Shown piece by piece: positions 39,500 through 47,710 of a stretch of 64,000 bases of DNA (positions are counted from its first letter, which is position 1; every line of letters starts with the position of its first letter). This DNA comes from JACDCA01 sp963810305 (GTDB lineage: Bacteria; Acidobacteriota; Vicinamibacteria; Vicinamibacterales; 2-12-FULL-66-21). Where the stretch lies: assembly GCA_963810305.1 (NCBI GenBank), contig CAWEMY010000017.1:372001-436000 (forward strand), in the 5' to 3' direction. The position numbers were made by a program, and so were the translations under genes. The notes below the pieces were generated by a model. It saw only the letters and a program-made list of their open reading frames with translations, had not been told where the DNA came from and did no database searches.

Positions 39500-42139
39500 C
39501 TAACGCCCGCGCGGGCCGTCGGACCAGTTGAGGATGACGTTGAGCTGCCGCGGCGCCGATCCGGGATCGCGCTGAATCATCAGGATCCGCTTGCCGTCGG
39601 GCGACACGCTGTAACTCTGAAACCGGTCGTTGACCAGAAAGTTCGCGCGGTCGGTGAGCCGTCGCGGCACGCTGAAGGTTCCGTTCGGCTGGACCGCGAC
39701 TGACACGAAGGCGTCACCGGTCACAAAGAAGAGGTCCTTGCCGTCGGGCGACCATATCGGCCGCGCGCCACCTCCCGTCGAGACCGGCACGCGATGCTCA
39801 CCGCCAGGGTACGACTGCACGTAGATCTCGGGTCGCCCGGATTCATCTGACGTATACGCGATCCATCGTGCCCCGTCCGGCGAGAACTGCGCCGCATATT
39901 CATTGGATCCGGTGACTCGCAAGGGGGACGCTTTCCCCTCCGGCGACAGCGTCCACAGATCACGGCCGGTCCTCGGCCCGATCTCCGTGAAGAGCAGCGT
40001 CCCGTCGGGCGCGAACGAGTACGGAAACTGGTCGGACGGCCGCTTGAGGAGCACTTCGGCCGCGCGCGATCCGTCGGCAGGCTGCGAGTAGATGTCCCAG
40101 TCGCCGCCGCGATTCGAGGCGAACAGGATCCGCCGGCCGTCAGGGCTCCAGACCGGAAGAATGTTGCTGTCGGTGCCTGAGGTCAGCGGGGTGCTGGTCC
40201 CGCGTTGCAGGTCATGGATCCACAGGTTCAGGCCAACGCGAACGACCGCCTTCGTCCCATCCGGCGAAATCCTGACTTCGCGATAGACGTCCTGCTTCCT
40301 GCCCGACGGTTCAATCTTGCCGTCGAGGCTGACCCACACCAGCGATGTCTTCGCGGGATTGCCGGCCGCGTAGACGGCCGTCCCGCCAGCCGACACCGCC
40401 AGCCATCCCTGGCCCTCGGTTTCGATGTTGTGGTAGACGTTGTCGAGCACGGTCGCGTCCGCACTGGTGAGGGCCGGCCGTTGGGGATCGAACGGCGCGG
40501 ATCGAATGCCCGCGCTTTCGTCGACGATCAGGAGACGGCCTGACGGACCGGACGACGGGTCGTACATCGCCGAGGCAAACGTCGTCGCCGGCAGGACCGT
40601 CTGCCACTTGCCGGTCTCCAGCGACAGCACCGCAGTTCCCTTGTTCTGCCCCCAGATCGTGAACAACAGACTGCGTCCTCCGGGGAGCGCCTGCGGAAAT
40701 ACGTGGGCGTAGCCGTTGGCAGCGCCATCAGGTTTGGAGATCGATGTACTGGTCCCACCGCTGGCGGGAATCTGCAGCAGTCCGGAGCTTAGTGAGGCCG
40801 CGTAGATGATCTTGTTGTCCTCGGTCCATGTTCCGCCGAATGGGTACGCCGCTTCGACCAGACGGATAGGGGCACCGCCGTTCACCTCGGTCTTCTGCAA
40901 GAATCCCTGGGCGAAGAACGCCACCCATTTACCGTCCGGCGAAAAAAACGGCTGACGGGCGCCGCTTGCCCCGGCAACCGCGCGCGCCTCGAACGAATTG
41001 AGATCTCGCAGGTAGAGCTGCGAGTCTTCCGTCCCTTGTTGCGCGACGTAGGCCACCGTCCGGCCGTCGGGCGTGATGGCCGGATACGAGGTGAGTTCAG
41101 AACCGGCGGGAAGCGGGATCGTCAGACGCGCTGACGTCTGCGGAGCAACCTCCGGCCTGCTCCACAGCGCAAAGGCGGCGACCGCGAGCGAGACGACGGC
41201 GATCGCGGCCGATGCCCATACGAACGGCCGGCCTGACTGGCGCGCCGGCACTGTCCCCGTTGTCTGAGCTGCGGCCGTCTCGAACGCGCCTTCCAATGCC
41301 AGGCGCATCGTCGCCATGTCGGGAATGCGCTGCTTCGGATCCTTCTGCAGGCAGCGTCGTAGACAAATACCGAGCGTCGGAGGCAGGTTCGGCGGCAGCA
41401 GCGTCCAGTCTGGCTCGCCACGGACGACGGCGGCGAGCGTGTCGGTCAGGTCGTCGCCTGGAAAGGCGCGCGTGCCGGTGAGCATCTCGTAGAGGACGGC
41501 GCCAAAGGCCCAGATGTCGGCGCGCCTGTCGGTCGCCTTGCCGCGCGCCTGCTCGGGCGCCATGTAGGCGGCGGTGCCGAGGATCATCCCCACCGCCGTC
41601 GCCCGCGCTGTGAGCGTGGGCGAATTCATGATGTTCCCGGAGCTGGACGCGCCGGCCGGATCCATCGCTTTGGCCAGACCGAAGTCGAGCACCTTCACCG
41701 TGCCGTCGTCGCGGACCTTCACATTCGCCGGCTTGAGATCTCGATGGATGATGCCCTGCTCGTGCGCGGCCTCGAGCGCCGCCGCGATCTGCAGCGCGAT
41801 CGGCACCGCGTCGGTCAGTGCGATCGGGCCGCGCGCGACGTGCGCGGACAGATCCTCGCCCTCGACGAGCTCCATGACGAGTGCGACGATTCCGTCGCGC
41901 TCCTCGAGGCCGTGGATGTGCGCGATGTTCGGATGGTTCAGCGCCGCCAGCGTCCTGGCTTCGCGGTCGAAGCGCGCGCGCCGGTCGGCGTCGAAGGCGA
42001 AGGTCTCGGGCAGGATCTTGATCGCGACGTCCCGACCCAGTTTCGAGTCCGTTGCGCGATAGACCTCGCCCATTCCGCCGGCGCCAAGAGGCGCCCCGAC
42101 TGCATAAGGGCCCAGGCGCGTGCCCGCGGCAAGTGTCAT
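39500..42139 (-). CDS. Ser/Thr protein kinase with PD40/WD40-like propeller, intact
   Basis: 879 residues from ATG 42139. Kinase domain (10-270): LGAGGMGEVYRATD, VAIKILPETF, HRDLKPANVKV, DFGLAKAMD, AYMAPEQARG and the alpha-F DIWAFGAVLYEM. A TM at FVWASAAIAVVSLAVAAFAL leads to an extracytoplasmic propeller of PD40-type repeats (SPDGKWVAFF, SPDGTKAVVR, SPDGRRILFAS, SPDGARWIAYT, SPDGKDLFFV, SPDGKRILMI). The start overlaps the stop of the decarboxylase gene (ATGA, 42136-42139), so translation is coupled. The only fully intact kinase of the four in the window. The ligand and targets are unknown. Confidence 0.95.
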   Translation of the reverse strand: MTLAAGTRLGPYAVGAPLGAGGMGEVYRATDSKLGRDVAIKILPETFAFDADRRARFDREARTLAALNHPNIAHIHGLEERDGIVALVMELVEGEDLSAHVARGPIALTDAVPIALQIAAALEAAHEQGIIHRDLKPANVKVRDDGTVKVLDFGLAKAMDPAGASSSGNIMNSPTLTARATAVGMILGTAAYMAPEQARGKATDRRADIWAFGAVLYEMLTGTRAFPGDDLTDTLAAVVRGEPDWTLLPPNLPPTLGICLRRCLQKDPKQRIPDMATMRLALEGAFETAAAQTTGTVPARQSGRPFVWASAAIAVVSLAVAAFALWSRPEVAPQTSARLTIPLPAGSELTSYPAITPDGRTVAYVAQQGTEDSQLYLRDLNSFEARAVAGASGARQPFFSPDGKWVAFFAQGFLQKTEVNGGAPIRLVEAAYPFGGTWTEDNKIIYAASLSSGLLQIPASGGTSTSISKPDGAANGYAHVFPQALPGGRSLLFTIWGQNKGTAVLSLETGKWQTVLPATTFASAMYDPSSGPSGRLLIVDESAGIRSAPFDPQRPALTSADATVLDNVYHNIETEGQGWLAVSAGGTAVYAAGNPAKTSLVWVSLDGKIEPSGRKQDVYREVRISPDGTKAVVRVGLNLWIHDLQRGTSTPLTSGTDSNILPVWSPDGRRILFASNRGGDWDIYSQPADGSRAAEVLLKRPSDQFPYSFAPDGTLLFTEIGPRTGRDLWTLSPEGKASPLRVTGSNEYAAQFSPDGARWIAYTSDESGRPEIYVQSYPGGEHRVPVSTGGGARPIWSPDGKDLFFVTGDAFVSVAVQPNGTFSVPRRLTDRANFLVNDRFQSYSVSPDGKRILMIQRDPGSAPRQLNVILNWSDGPRGR

Positions 42140-43632
42140 GAGGGATGGCGTGAGTATACTTCTCGCCCCATTCGTACGGCGATCTCGATCGTCGCCTCGA
42201 CGTCGGCCAGCGTCGTATGGAAATTGACGATGCATGCCCGCAGCACGTAACGATTGCCGACAACGGCATTCGAGACGAAGGTTTCGCCGCCCCGCTGCAG
42301 GCGAACGAGCAGGTGCCGATTCAGCGAGTCGAGGTATCGCTCCACGTCCGGGTTTCCGAGCTTCGGTCGAAGGTCGCGCGGCACGTAGCGGAACGTGGTG
42401 ATGCTCAGCTCCTGCGTGACCAGTTCCAGTTCGTCGCAACGCCGGACCGCATCGGCCATGGAGCGAGAGAGCCGGATGTCCTCGGCAATCATGGTGCGGT
42501 AACCCGAAGCGCCCGCGTGCCGCAACGCCAGCCACACCTTGAGGGCGCGAAAACCGCGGGAGTTCTGCGGACCGTAGTCCACGTAGTTGGTCGCCTCCTC
42601 ATTGTCGAAGTGGTAATACGGCGGGTGATAGGCGAACGCCGCGCGCAAGAGCCCGGGGTCGCGCACCAGCGCGCATCCGGCCTCGAGCGGCGCATACAGC
42701 CACTTGTGCGGATCCACCGCGACCGAGTCGGCTGTCGTCAGGGCACGCAGATCGGAGGGCGCGTCGGGAACGGCGGCGGCAAAACCGCCATACGCGCCAT
42801 CGACGTGGAACCAGACGTCGTACTCCTTGCACACGGCGCCGATGTCCGGTAATGGATCGACCGCTCCGGTGCTCACCGATCCGGCGGTGCCGACCACCAT
42901 GCAGGGCACGTCCCCGGCGGCCCTGTCCGCTTCGATCTGCCGGCGCAGCGCGGCGACGTCCATGCGGAGGTTCCGGTCGGTCGGGATCCAGCGGATCGAG
43001 CCGGTGCCGAGGCCGCCGATGTCGGCGGCTTTCTGGATCCAGGTGTGCGTTTCGGCCGAGCCGTAAACGCGAAGCCGCTGCCCGGAATCTCCAGTGACAC
43101 CTTGCTCCCGTACGTTCCATCCCGCCTTCGCGGCGCGCGCGGCCAGGAAGCAGACGATGTTCGCCATGTTGCCGCCGCTCAACAGCAGGCCGCCGCAATC
43201 AGCCGGGTAGCCGATGAACGAAGCGATCCAGCGCACCGTCTGCGACTCGATCTCGGTCGCTGCGGGTGACAGCGTCCAGGCGCCGACGTTGGCGTTGACG
43301 GCTGACGCGAGGAAGTCGCCGAGGACGCCGATCGGCGCCGGCGCCGCCGTGATGTATCCGAAGAAACGCGGGTGGGCATTGAACAGCGAATGCTCGAAGA
43401 GCCACTGTGCGGTCCGTTCCAGCAGCGGCCCCGCGTCCATTCCGGATTCGGGAAGCGGCGCCGACAGATCGAGCGCCTCGCGCACCGCGGACGGCGATTC
43501 GTCGCGAGTCACCGGTCCACGCGGCACCGCGTCGAGAGACTCGGCGAGCTGATCGACGAGTCGATGCCCGAGTGCACGAAACGTGGCCGCGTTCATCGCC
43601 AGCGGTGCCTGCCGCACCGGGTCGTTCTTCAT
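42136..43632 (-). CDS. PLP-dependent aromatic-L-amino-acid decarboxylase family protein
   Basis: 498 residues. ATG 43632 has AAGGAG seven bases upstream, and TACAAT at 43669-43674 (minus strand) is a good -10; a frame-only start at 43695 is less likely. Group II decarboxylase features: NAHPRFFGYI, GGNMANIVCFLAAR, the Asp/His region WFHVDGAYGGFAAA and the PLP lysine in VAVDPHKWLYAP (Lys codon 42703-42705). It should decarboxylate an aromatic amino acid (Trp, Tyr, Phe or Dopa) to the amine; which one is not readable from sequence. It overlaps the kinase start by 4 bp. Confidence 0.93.
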   Translation of the reverse strand: MKNDPVRQAPLAMNAATFRALGHRLVDQLAESLDAVPRGPVTRDESPSAVREALDLSAPLPESGMDAGPLLERTAQWLFEHSLFNAHPRFFGYITAAPAPIGVLGDFLASAVNANVGAWTLSPAATEIESQTVRWIASFIGYPADCGGLLLSGGNMANIVCFLAARAAKAGWNVREQGVTGDSGQRLRVYGSAETHTWIQKAADIGGLGTGSIRWIPTDRNLRMDVAALRRQIEADRAAGDVPCMVVGTAGSVSTGAVDPLPDIGAVCKEYDVWFHVDGAYGGFAAAVPDAPSDLRALTTADSVAVDPHKWLYAPLEAGCALVRDPGLLRAAFAYHPPYYHFDNEEATNYVDYGPQNSRGFRALKVWLALRHAGASGYRTMIAEDIRLSRSMADAVRRCDELELVTQELSITTFRYVPRDLRPKLGNPDVERYLDSLNRHLLVRLQRGGETFVSNAVVGNRYVLRACIVNFHTTLADVEATIEIAVRMGREVYSRHPS

Positions 43633-43757
43633 CGGTCTACTCCTTCGGACTTCTTGTCGGCGGGCCTCATTGTAGTAGCCGTGAACCTGCGTCACCGCAG
43701 TCCCGCTCGTTGTCTTCCATACTGGTGTCTTCTCCGATTTTCCGGGGCGACATAAAA

Positions 43758-43779
43758 TCGCTGGATGATGATCCAGCGA
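43758..43779 (+). promoter_or_regulatory. Perfect 9-bp hairpin with the start codon in its loop
   Basis: TCGCTGGAT (43758-43766) and ATCCAGCGA (43771-43779) are exact reverse complements with loop GATG. The ATGs at 43765 and 43768 lie in the arm and loop. TAAAAT at 43753-43758 is a -10-like hexamer starting 12 nt before the first ATG, and no ribosome-binding site is present. The hairpin could gate initiation or be a DNA operator. Confidence 0.5.
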
Positions 43780-44344
43780 ACCACTTTCGTACTGATGGCC
43801 GCGGCGTTCCTGGCTGGACTGTGCCTCGATAGCGCGATTCTCCCCGTCGGCGCGCAGACCGCCGCTGACAATCCTGAGCTCGCGCGGATGTATGCGGAGG
43901 ACCAGTCCGACCGCAGGGACGCCGAGAAGATCGGCTGGGAAAAAGTCAGCGAGCGCGATGCCGTCCGCCTCGCGCGTGCAAAGGTACTCTACCGGTCAGA
44001 CGCATTGAAGACCGGCGGCGACTATTTCCACACCGCCATGATCCTGCAGCACAGCCACGAGTCCGAAGACTACCTCCTCGCGCACGAACTCTGCGTCGTC
44101 GCCATCGGCAAAGGGGAGGAGCGTGCGAAGATGGCTGGCGGCTGCGACGGAAGACCGGTTCCTGATGGACATCGGCCGTCCGCAGCGATTCGGCACCCAG
44201 TACCGTCCCGAGCCGCCAGGGTCCGACGGCCCCATCCGGTTGTACAAGGTCGATGACGGAGTGACCGACGGGCTGCGGCGAGAGTTCAAGGCGCCTTCAC
44301 TCGCCGACGCGCGCGCCAAAGAGGCGATGTTCAACAAGAAGTAG
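43765..44344 (+). CDS. Secreted DUF6624-like hypothetical protein, one frameshift
   Basis: About 190 residues when joined. Signal peptide (MAAAFLAGLCLDSAILPVGA), then NPELARMYAEDQSDRRDAEK, TAMILQHSHESEDYLLAHEL and, after a break near 44130, WLAAATEDRFLMDIGRPQRF plus GTQYR. The order of an acidic N-terminal helix, an AxxLQH motif, LAAATEDR and a G/R-Q-xxGTQ motif is that of DUF6624 proteins, whose function is unknown. The start codon lies inside a perfect hairpin. It is divergent from the decarboxylase gene across 132 bp. Confidence 0.65.
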
Positions 44345-44356
44345 CTGAATGAAGGG

Positions 44357-44750
44357 TCATTGCGAACGTGCGCCGCGCGGCGGGACGAACCGGAAAGCGT
44401 CAGCGGCGAAGGTCGGCTGGGTGGTGTGCACGTCGTATACGCACCGCATCTCCACGGTGAAGTCGCGGCCGGTTTCCGGATGCTTTCCACGCGCACTCGT
44501 GGCCATTCCGCGCAGCAGGTACGAGGCGGCGTCGAGGTGGTACCGCTGCTCGATCTCGAACGGAAGCGCGCCGCTCGGTTCTGCCAGGCGGATCACGTTG
44601 ACCTGCGCCTCGCCCAGCTTCTCGGGACCCGTCATCGTCGCACACTCCGCCTTGCGCGGCCGGCCTCGTCTTCGCCGGCGACGGCGCTCGAGCGTCGGCC
44701 AGCAGGTCCCACTCGGCGATGCTCTGTGCCGCGCGAGCGCGTCAAGTAAG
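44357..44750 (-). pseudogene. Truncated copy of the DUF2092/LolA-like gene
   Basis: The minus strand encodes TGPEKLGEAQVNVIRLAEPS, ALPFEIEQRYHLDAASYLLR, ATSARGKHPETGRDFTVEM and the terminal DAFRFVPPRGARSQ, a close match to the C-terminal third of the gene at 31070-32113. Frame-shifted remains of SIAEWDLLADARAPS run up to about 44740. There is no N-terminal half: it stops at the dipeptidase gene. This copy has a clean stop after RGARSQ, which supports the idea that the other copy has lost its own. Confidence 0.75.
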
Positions 44751-44754
44751 TCTG

Positions 44755-45903
44755 CTATCCGAGCGAGGCCTTCAGTACCCGGATCCAGTTGCCGCCCATG
44801 ATCTTCTCCCGCTCGCGCGGCGAGAATCCGGCACGCTCCAACGCGCGGTCGATCAGGAACATGCGGCGCACGTTGTTCAGTTCAGGAATGATGACGTGTG
44901 TGGGACGCTTGCCGAACCCCAGCACTCCAGCCTTCGCGACCGAGTCCCACCATTCATAGTAGTTGCCGATGATCTTCGCGTTGTCGTTGCCCGCCTTGAC
45001 GGCCGCCGGCTCGCCGGCGATCGAATAGTCGTTCGCCACCGCGGCGGCATCGATGCCGGCGACGTTCACGATGTGCTTGATCTGACGGACGTACGAGTCC
45101 GCGGTCGGCGTCGGGTCGGTCGTAAGCCAGAAACTCATCATGAACACGCCCATGACGCCGCCGGAGTTCGCCACGCCTTTGATGACGTCGTCTGGCGTGC
45201 ACCGTGCGTTGTTCACGAGGGCACGCGCCGCGCCGTGCGACACGACCACAGGCTTCCTGCTGATCTTGAGGACGTCGAGCGACGTCGGGTCCGAGACGTG
45301 CGAAAGATCCGGAATGATGCCGAGCGCATTGATTCGCTCGAGCCCCTCGCGACCGGTTTTCGTCAGGCCGGTCCACGTCTTTTCGATCGCGCCGCCGCCC
45401 CACGCGTTGTCGTTGTGGTGGGTGATCTGCAGCACGCGGAGCCCCAGCTCGTGGAACAGGTCGAGCCTCCACAGCTGGTCGCCGATCGGTTCGCAGCCCT
45501 GGAACTGAAAGAAAACGGCCGTCCCATGCTTCTGCCACGCAGCGTCGATCTGGCTGCCGCTGGTGGCGAGGAACGCACCAGGCAGCAAGCCGCCCGCGAG
45601 CGACTTCCGCGCGGCGGTCAGCGACCGTGCGCAGGCTTCAAACGAGCGGAAGTACTTCACCGAGCCATCGTCGGTCTTCAGCCGTTCGACGGATGACACG
45701 TCCGCGATGAATGCCGTCAGCCCCGAGCCGGCCACGTCGGCTGGTGCGCCGCTGAGGAACGACAGGCCATCCACGTACGGGTACGGCGGCCGCTCGACGA
45801 CGTTTTGCGTCACCTGCGCGCGCGCCAGCGGCATCGCGCACGCGCCGATCGAGAGACGAAGGAACTCGCGCCGCGCCAGGAGGGTCGCCGGGGAGAGCGC
45901 CAT
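44755..45903 (-). CDS. Membrane dipeptidase family (M19) protein, Tat-exported, altered metal site
   Basis: 382 residues. A Tat signal (ARREFLRLSIGACAMPLARA) is present. M19-type features: LRVLQITHHNDNAWG, GIIPDLSHVSD, KPVVVSHGAARALV and the terminal GGNWIRVLKASL. The usual first zinc motif D-G-H-N-D is here DGLSFL, so the His and Asp ligands are missing. This occurs in a subfamily of M19-like proteins and may mean one metal or non-peptidase activity. A TATAAT at 45916-45911 (minus strand) overlaps the ATG at 45912, so ATG 45903, 13 nt after the hexamer start, is the better, leaderless start. Confidence 0.85.
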   Translation of the reverse strand: MALSPATLLARREFLRLSIGACAMPLARAQVTQNVVERPPYPYVDGLSFLSGAPADVAGSGLTAFIADVSSVERLKTDDGSVKYFRSFEACARSLTAARKSLAGGLLPGAFLATSGSQIDAAWQKHGTAVFFQFQGCEPIGDQLWRLDLFHELGLRVLQITHHNDNAWGGGAIEKTWTGLTKTGREGLERINALGIIPDLSHVSDPTSLDVLKISRKPVVVSHGAARALVNNARCTPDDVIKGVANSGGVMGVFMMSFWLTTDPTPTADSYVRQIKHIVNVAGIDAAAVANDYSIAGEPAAVKAGNDNAKIIGNYYEWWDSVAKAGVLGFGKRPTHVIIPELNNVRRMFLIDRALERAGFSPREREKIMGGNWIRVLKASLG

Positions 45904-45934
45904 GCGCGGCATTATAGGTCTCCGCTGCGGAGCG

Positions 45935-46762
45935 TCAGACCAGCGCGCGCTCGAGCGGACCGTCGATGCTCGGAAATGACGTGTCGTCCGGCAGATCGAT
46001 CAGGAACACGTCGCGCAGCAGCGGTATCAGCCCGTCGCGGGTGATCTCGCGGCTCACGACTGCGCCGTCGCGAATCTCGACATAGGTGGGATAGCGCAGG
46101 ATATGGCGCGCGTCGGGCGTGATCCGCTGGACCGTCAGCGTGCGCGTGAAAGGGCTCTGCGGATGGGTGCTTGTGAACCAGTTCGCCATCTCGAAATCTA
46201 CGGGATGGACCGGTTGCATGAGGAACGCGTACTCGTCCTCCCAGCCGGCTTCACGGCGCTGCTGCAGCACCTGCAGGTCTCCCTCCGCGAACACACGATG
46301 TGAGACGCCAGACGAAGACACGCCGCCTTCGCCGCCGATCCGCACCGGTTCGCGCAGGCCTTCGCCGCCGAAGCCGACGTCGGCGAGCCACTGCGCACCA
46401 TCGAGTTCGACGACCAGGACCATATGAGTCCGCGCCCGCACAGCGGTGGCGCCGGCGCGCACGCGCGCCTCCATCGGCGTCACCGTGAATCCCAGCTCGC
46501 GCAGGATGGTGAGGAACAGCGTGTTCTGCTCGAAGCAGTAGCCGCCGCGCCGCTGTGCGATCAGCTTGTCGCGAAGCGCCTCGATGTCGAGGTGCACGCC
46601 GCGTCCGAGCAGGATGTCGAGGTTCTCGAACGGAATCGCCTCGACATGCGCCGCGTGCAGCAGTTTGAGGGTGTCGAGATCCGGCGCGACACGTCCGCTC
46701 ACGCCTACACGTTCGAAGTACGCGTCGAGAAGCGCAGAGGCCACCAGGGAAGGATAGGCCAT
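45935..46762 (-). CDS. nat: Arylamine N-acetyltransferase
   Basis: 275 residues from ATG 46762. The papain-like NAT triad is complete: RRGGYCFEQNTLF (Cys), RTHMVLVVEL (His) and WLADVGFGG (Asp). AIPFENLDILLGR is the characteristic N-terminal strand-helix. It transfers acetyl from acetyl-CoA to arylamines or arylhydrazines. It is divergent from the NmrA-like gene across 51 bp and follows the decarboxylase region, so acetylation of an aromatic amine is a reasonable but unproven role. The dipeptidase gene lies 31 nt downstream, in the same direction. Confidence 0.95.
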   Translation of the reverse strand: MAYPSLVASALLDAYFERVGVSGRVAPDLDTLKLLHAAHVEAIPFENLDILLGRGVHLDIEALRDKLIAQRRGGYCFEQNTLFLTILRELGFTVTPMEARVRAGATAVRARTHMVLVVELDGAQWLADVGFGGEGLREPVRIGGEGGVSSSGVSHRVFAEGDLQVLQQRREAGWEDEYAFLMQPVHPVDFEMANWFTSTHPQSPFTRTLTVQRITPDARHILRYPTYVEIRDGAVVSREITRDGLIPLLRDVFLIDLPDDTSFPSIDGPLERALV

Positions 46763-46813
46763 ATCGCGGGCTGATCGGCACGCGCACGTGGACTGGGTTA
46801 GCATCACACCCTT

Positions 46814-47707
46814 GTGACGGAATCCCGCGTGCTCGTTGCCGGCGCCAACGGTCAGCTTGGAAGCGTGATCGTGCGCAAACTGGCCGCGGCCGGCGTCCCT
46901 GTTCGTGCGGTCGGGCGCAACGCGCAGAAGCTCGAGACCCTCAGAGCACCTGTCGTCGAGATCGTGCCCGTGGACCTGCTGAACCTGGCGGCGCTGACCG
47001 AGGCCTGCCGCGGCGTCGGGCAGATTGTCTCCACCGCCAACAACAACATGGGCAAGGGCGCGTCCAGCCCGACGAAGATCGACCTGACGGCGCATCAGAA
47101 CCTGTGCGCTGCCGCGCGCAATGCCGGCGTTCGGCGCATCCTCTATGTCTCGGCACACGGTATCGACCAGTTTTCGCCGGTCGATATCTTCCGCATCAAG
47201 TGGTACATCGAAGACGCGATTCGCCGGAGCGGCGTGCCGTACGTCATCCTGCGGCCGACCGCGTTCATGGACGTCTGGGTCGATCAGATCATCGCCGACC
47301 CGATTCGCAAGAAGGGTGTGGCCACGATCTTCGGTCCCGGCACCGCGCAGGCGAACTACATTGCCGAGGACGATGTCGCCGAGTTCGTGGTGAAGATCCT
47401 GGCGCGTGAAGACGTGGTGAACGAAGTCGTCGAGATCGGCGGTCCGTCCACGATGTCGATGAACGACCTGACCACGCTGGTCGAGAAGCAGCTCGGAAGC
47501 GGCGGCCGGCGGCGCCACATCCCGGCGTTCGCGATGTCACTGCTTCCGCCGGTTGTTCGCATGTTCGACGAGCGGGCCGCGCGCCTGATGACGCTTGGTT
47601 ATTTCGCGACGCTCGAGCGTCCGTTTCCAGGATGGAACAAGGCCGCGGATCGTTTCGGCGTGCGGCCGCGAACGCTCGAGGAGTACATCAGGCACCTGGG
47701 CCGCTGA
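46814..47707 (+). CDS. NmrA/SDR-type NAD(P)-binding protein
   Basis: 297 residues, GTG start. Rossmann fold with RVLVAGANGQLGSVIVRKL (GxxGxxG), the second-strand Arg RAVGRN for NADP(H), the active-site-like RILYVSAHG and the C-terminal IEDAIRRSGVPYVILRPTAF. This group includes atypical SDRs that act as redox sensors or quinone/sugar-nucleotide reductases; the Tyr-x3-Lys of classical SDRs is not evident. The next gene begins 3 nt later, so it is the first gene of an operon with the exporter. TAGCAT at 46799-46804 may be its -10. Confidence 0.9.
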   Translation: MTESRVLVAGANGQLGSVIVRKLAAAGVPVRAVGRNAQKLETLRAPVVEIVPVDLLNLAALTEACRGVGQIVSTANNNMGKGASSPTKIDLTAHQNLCAAARNAGVRRILYVSAHGIDQFSPVDIFRIKWYIEDAIRRSGVPYVILRPTAFMDVWVDQIIADPIRKKGVATIFGPGTAQANYIAEDDVAEFVVKILAREDVVNEVVEIGGPSTMSMNDLTTLVEKQLGSGGRRRHIPAFAMSLLPPVVRMFDERAARLMTLGYFATLERPFPGWNKAADRFGVRPRTLEEYIRHLGR

Positions 47708-47710
47708 CGC

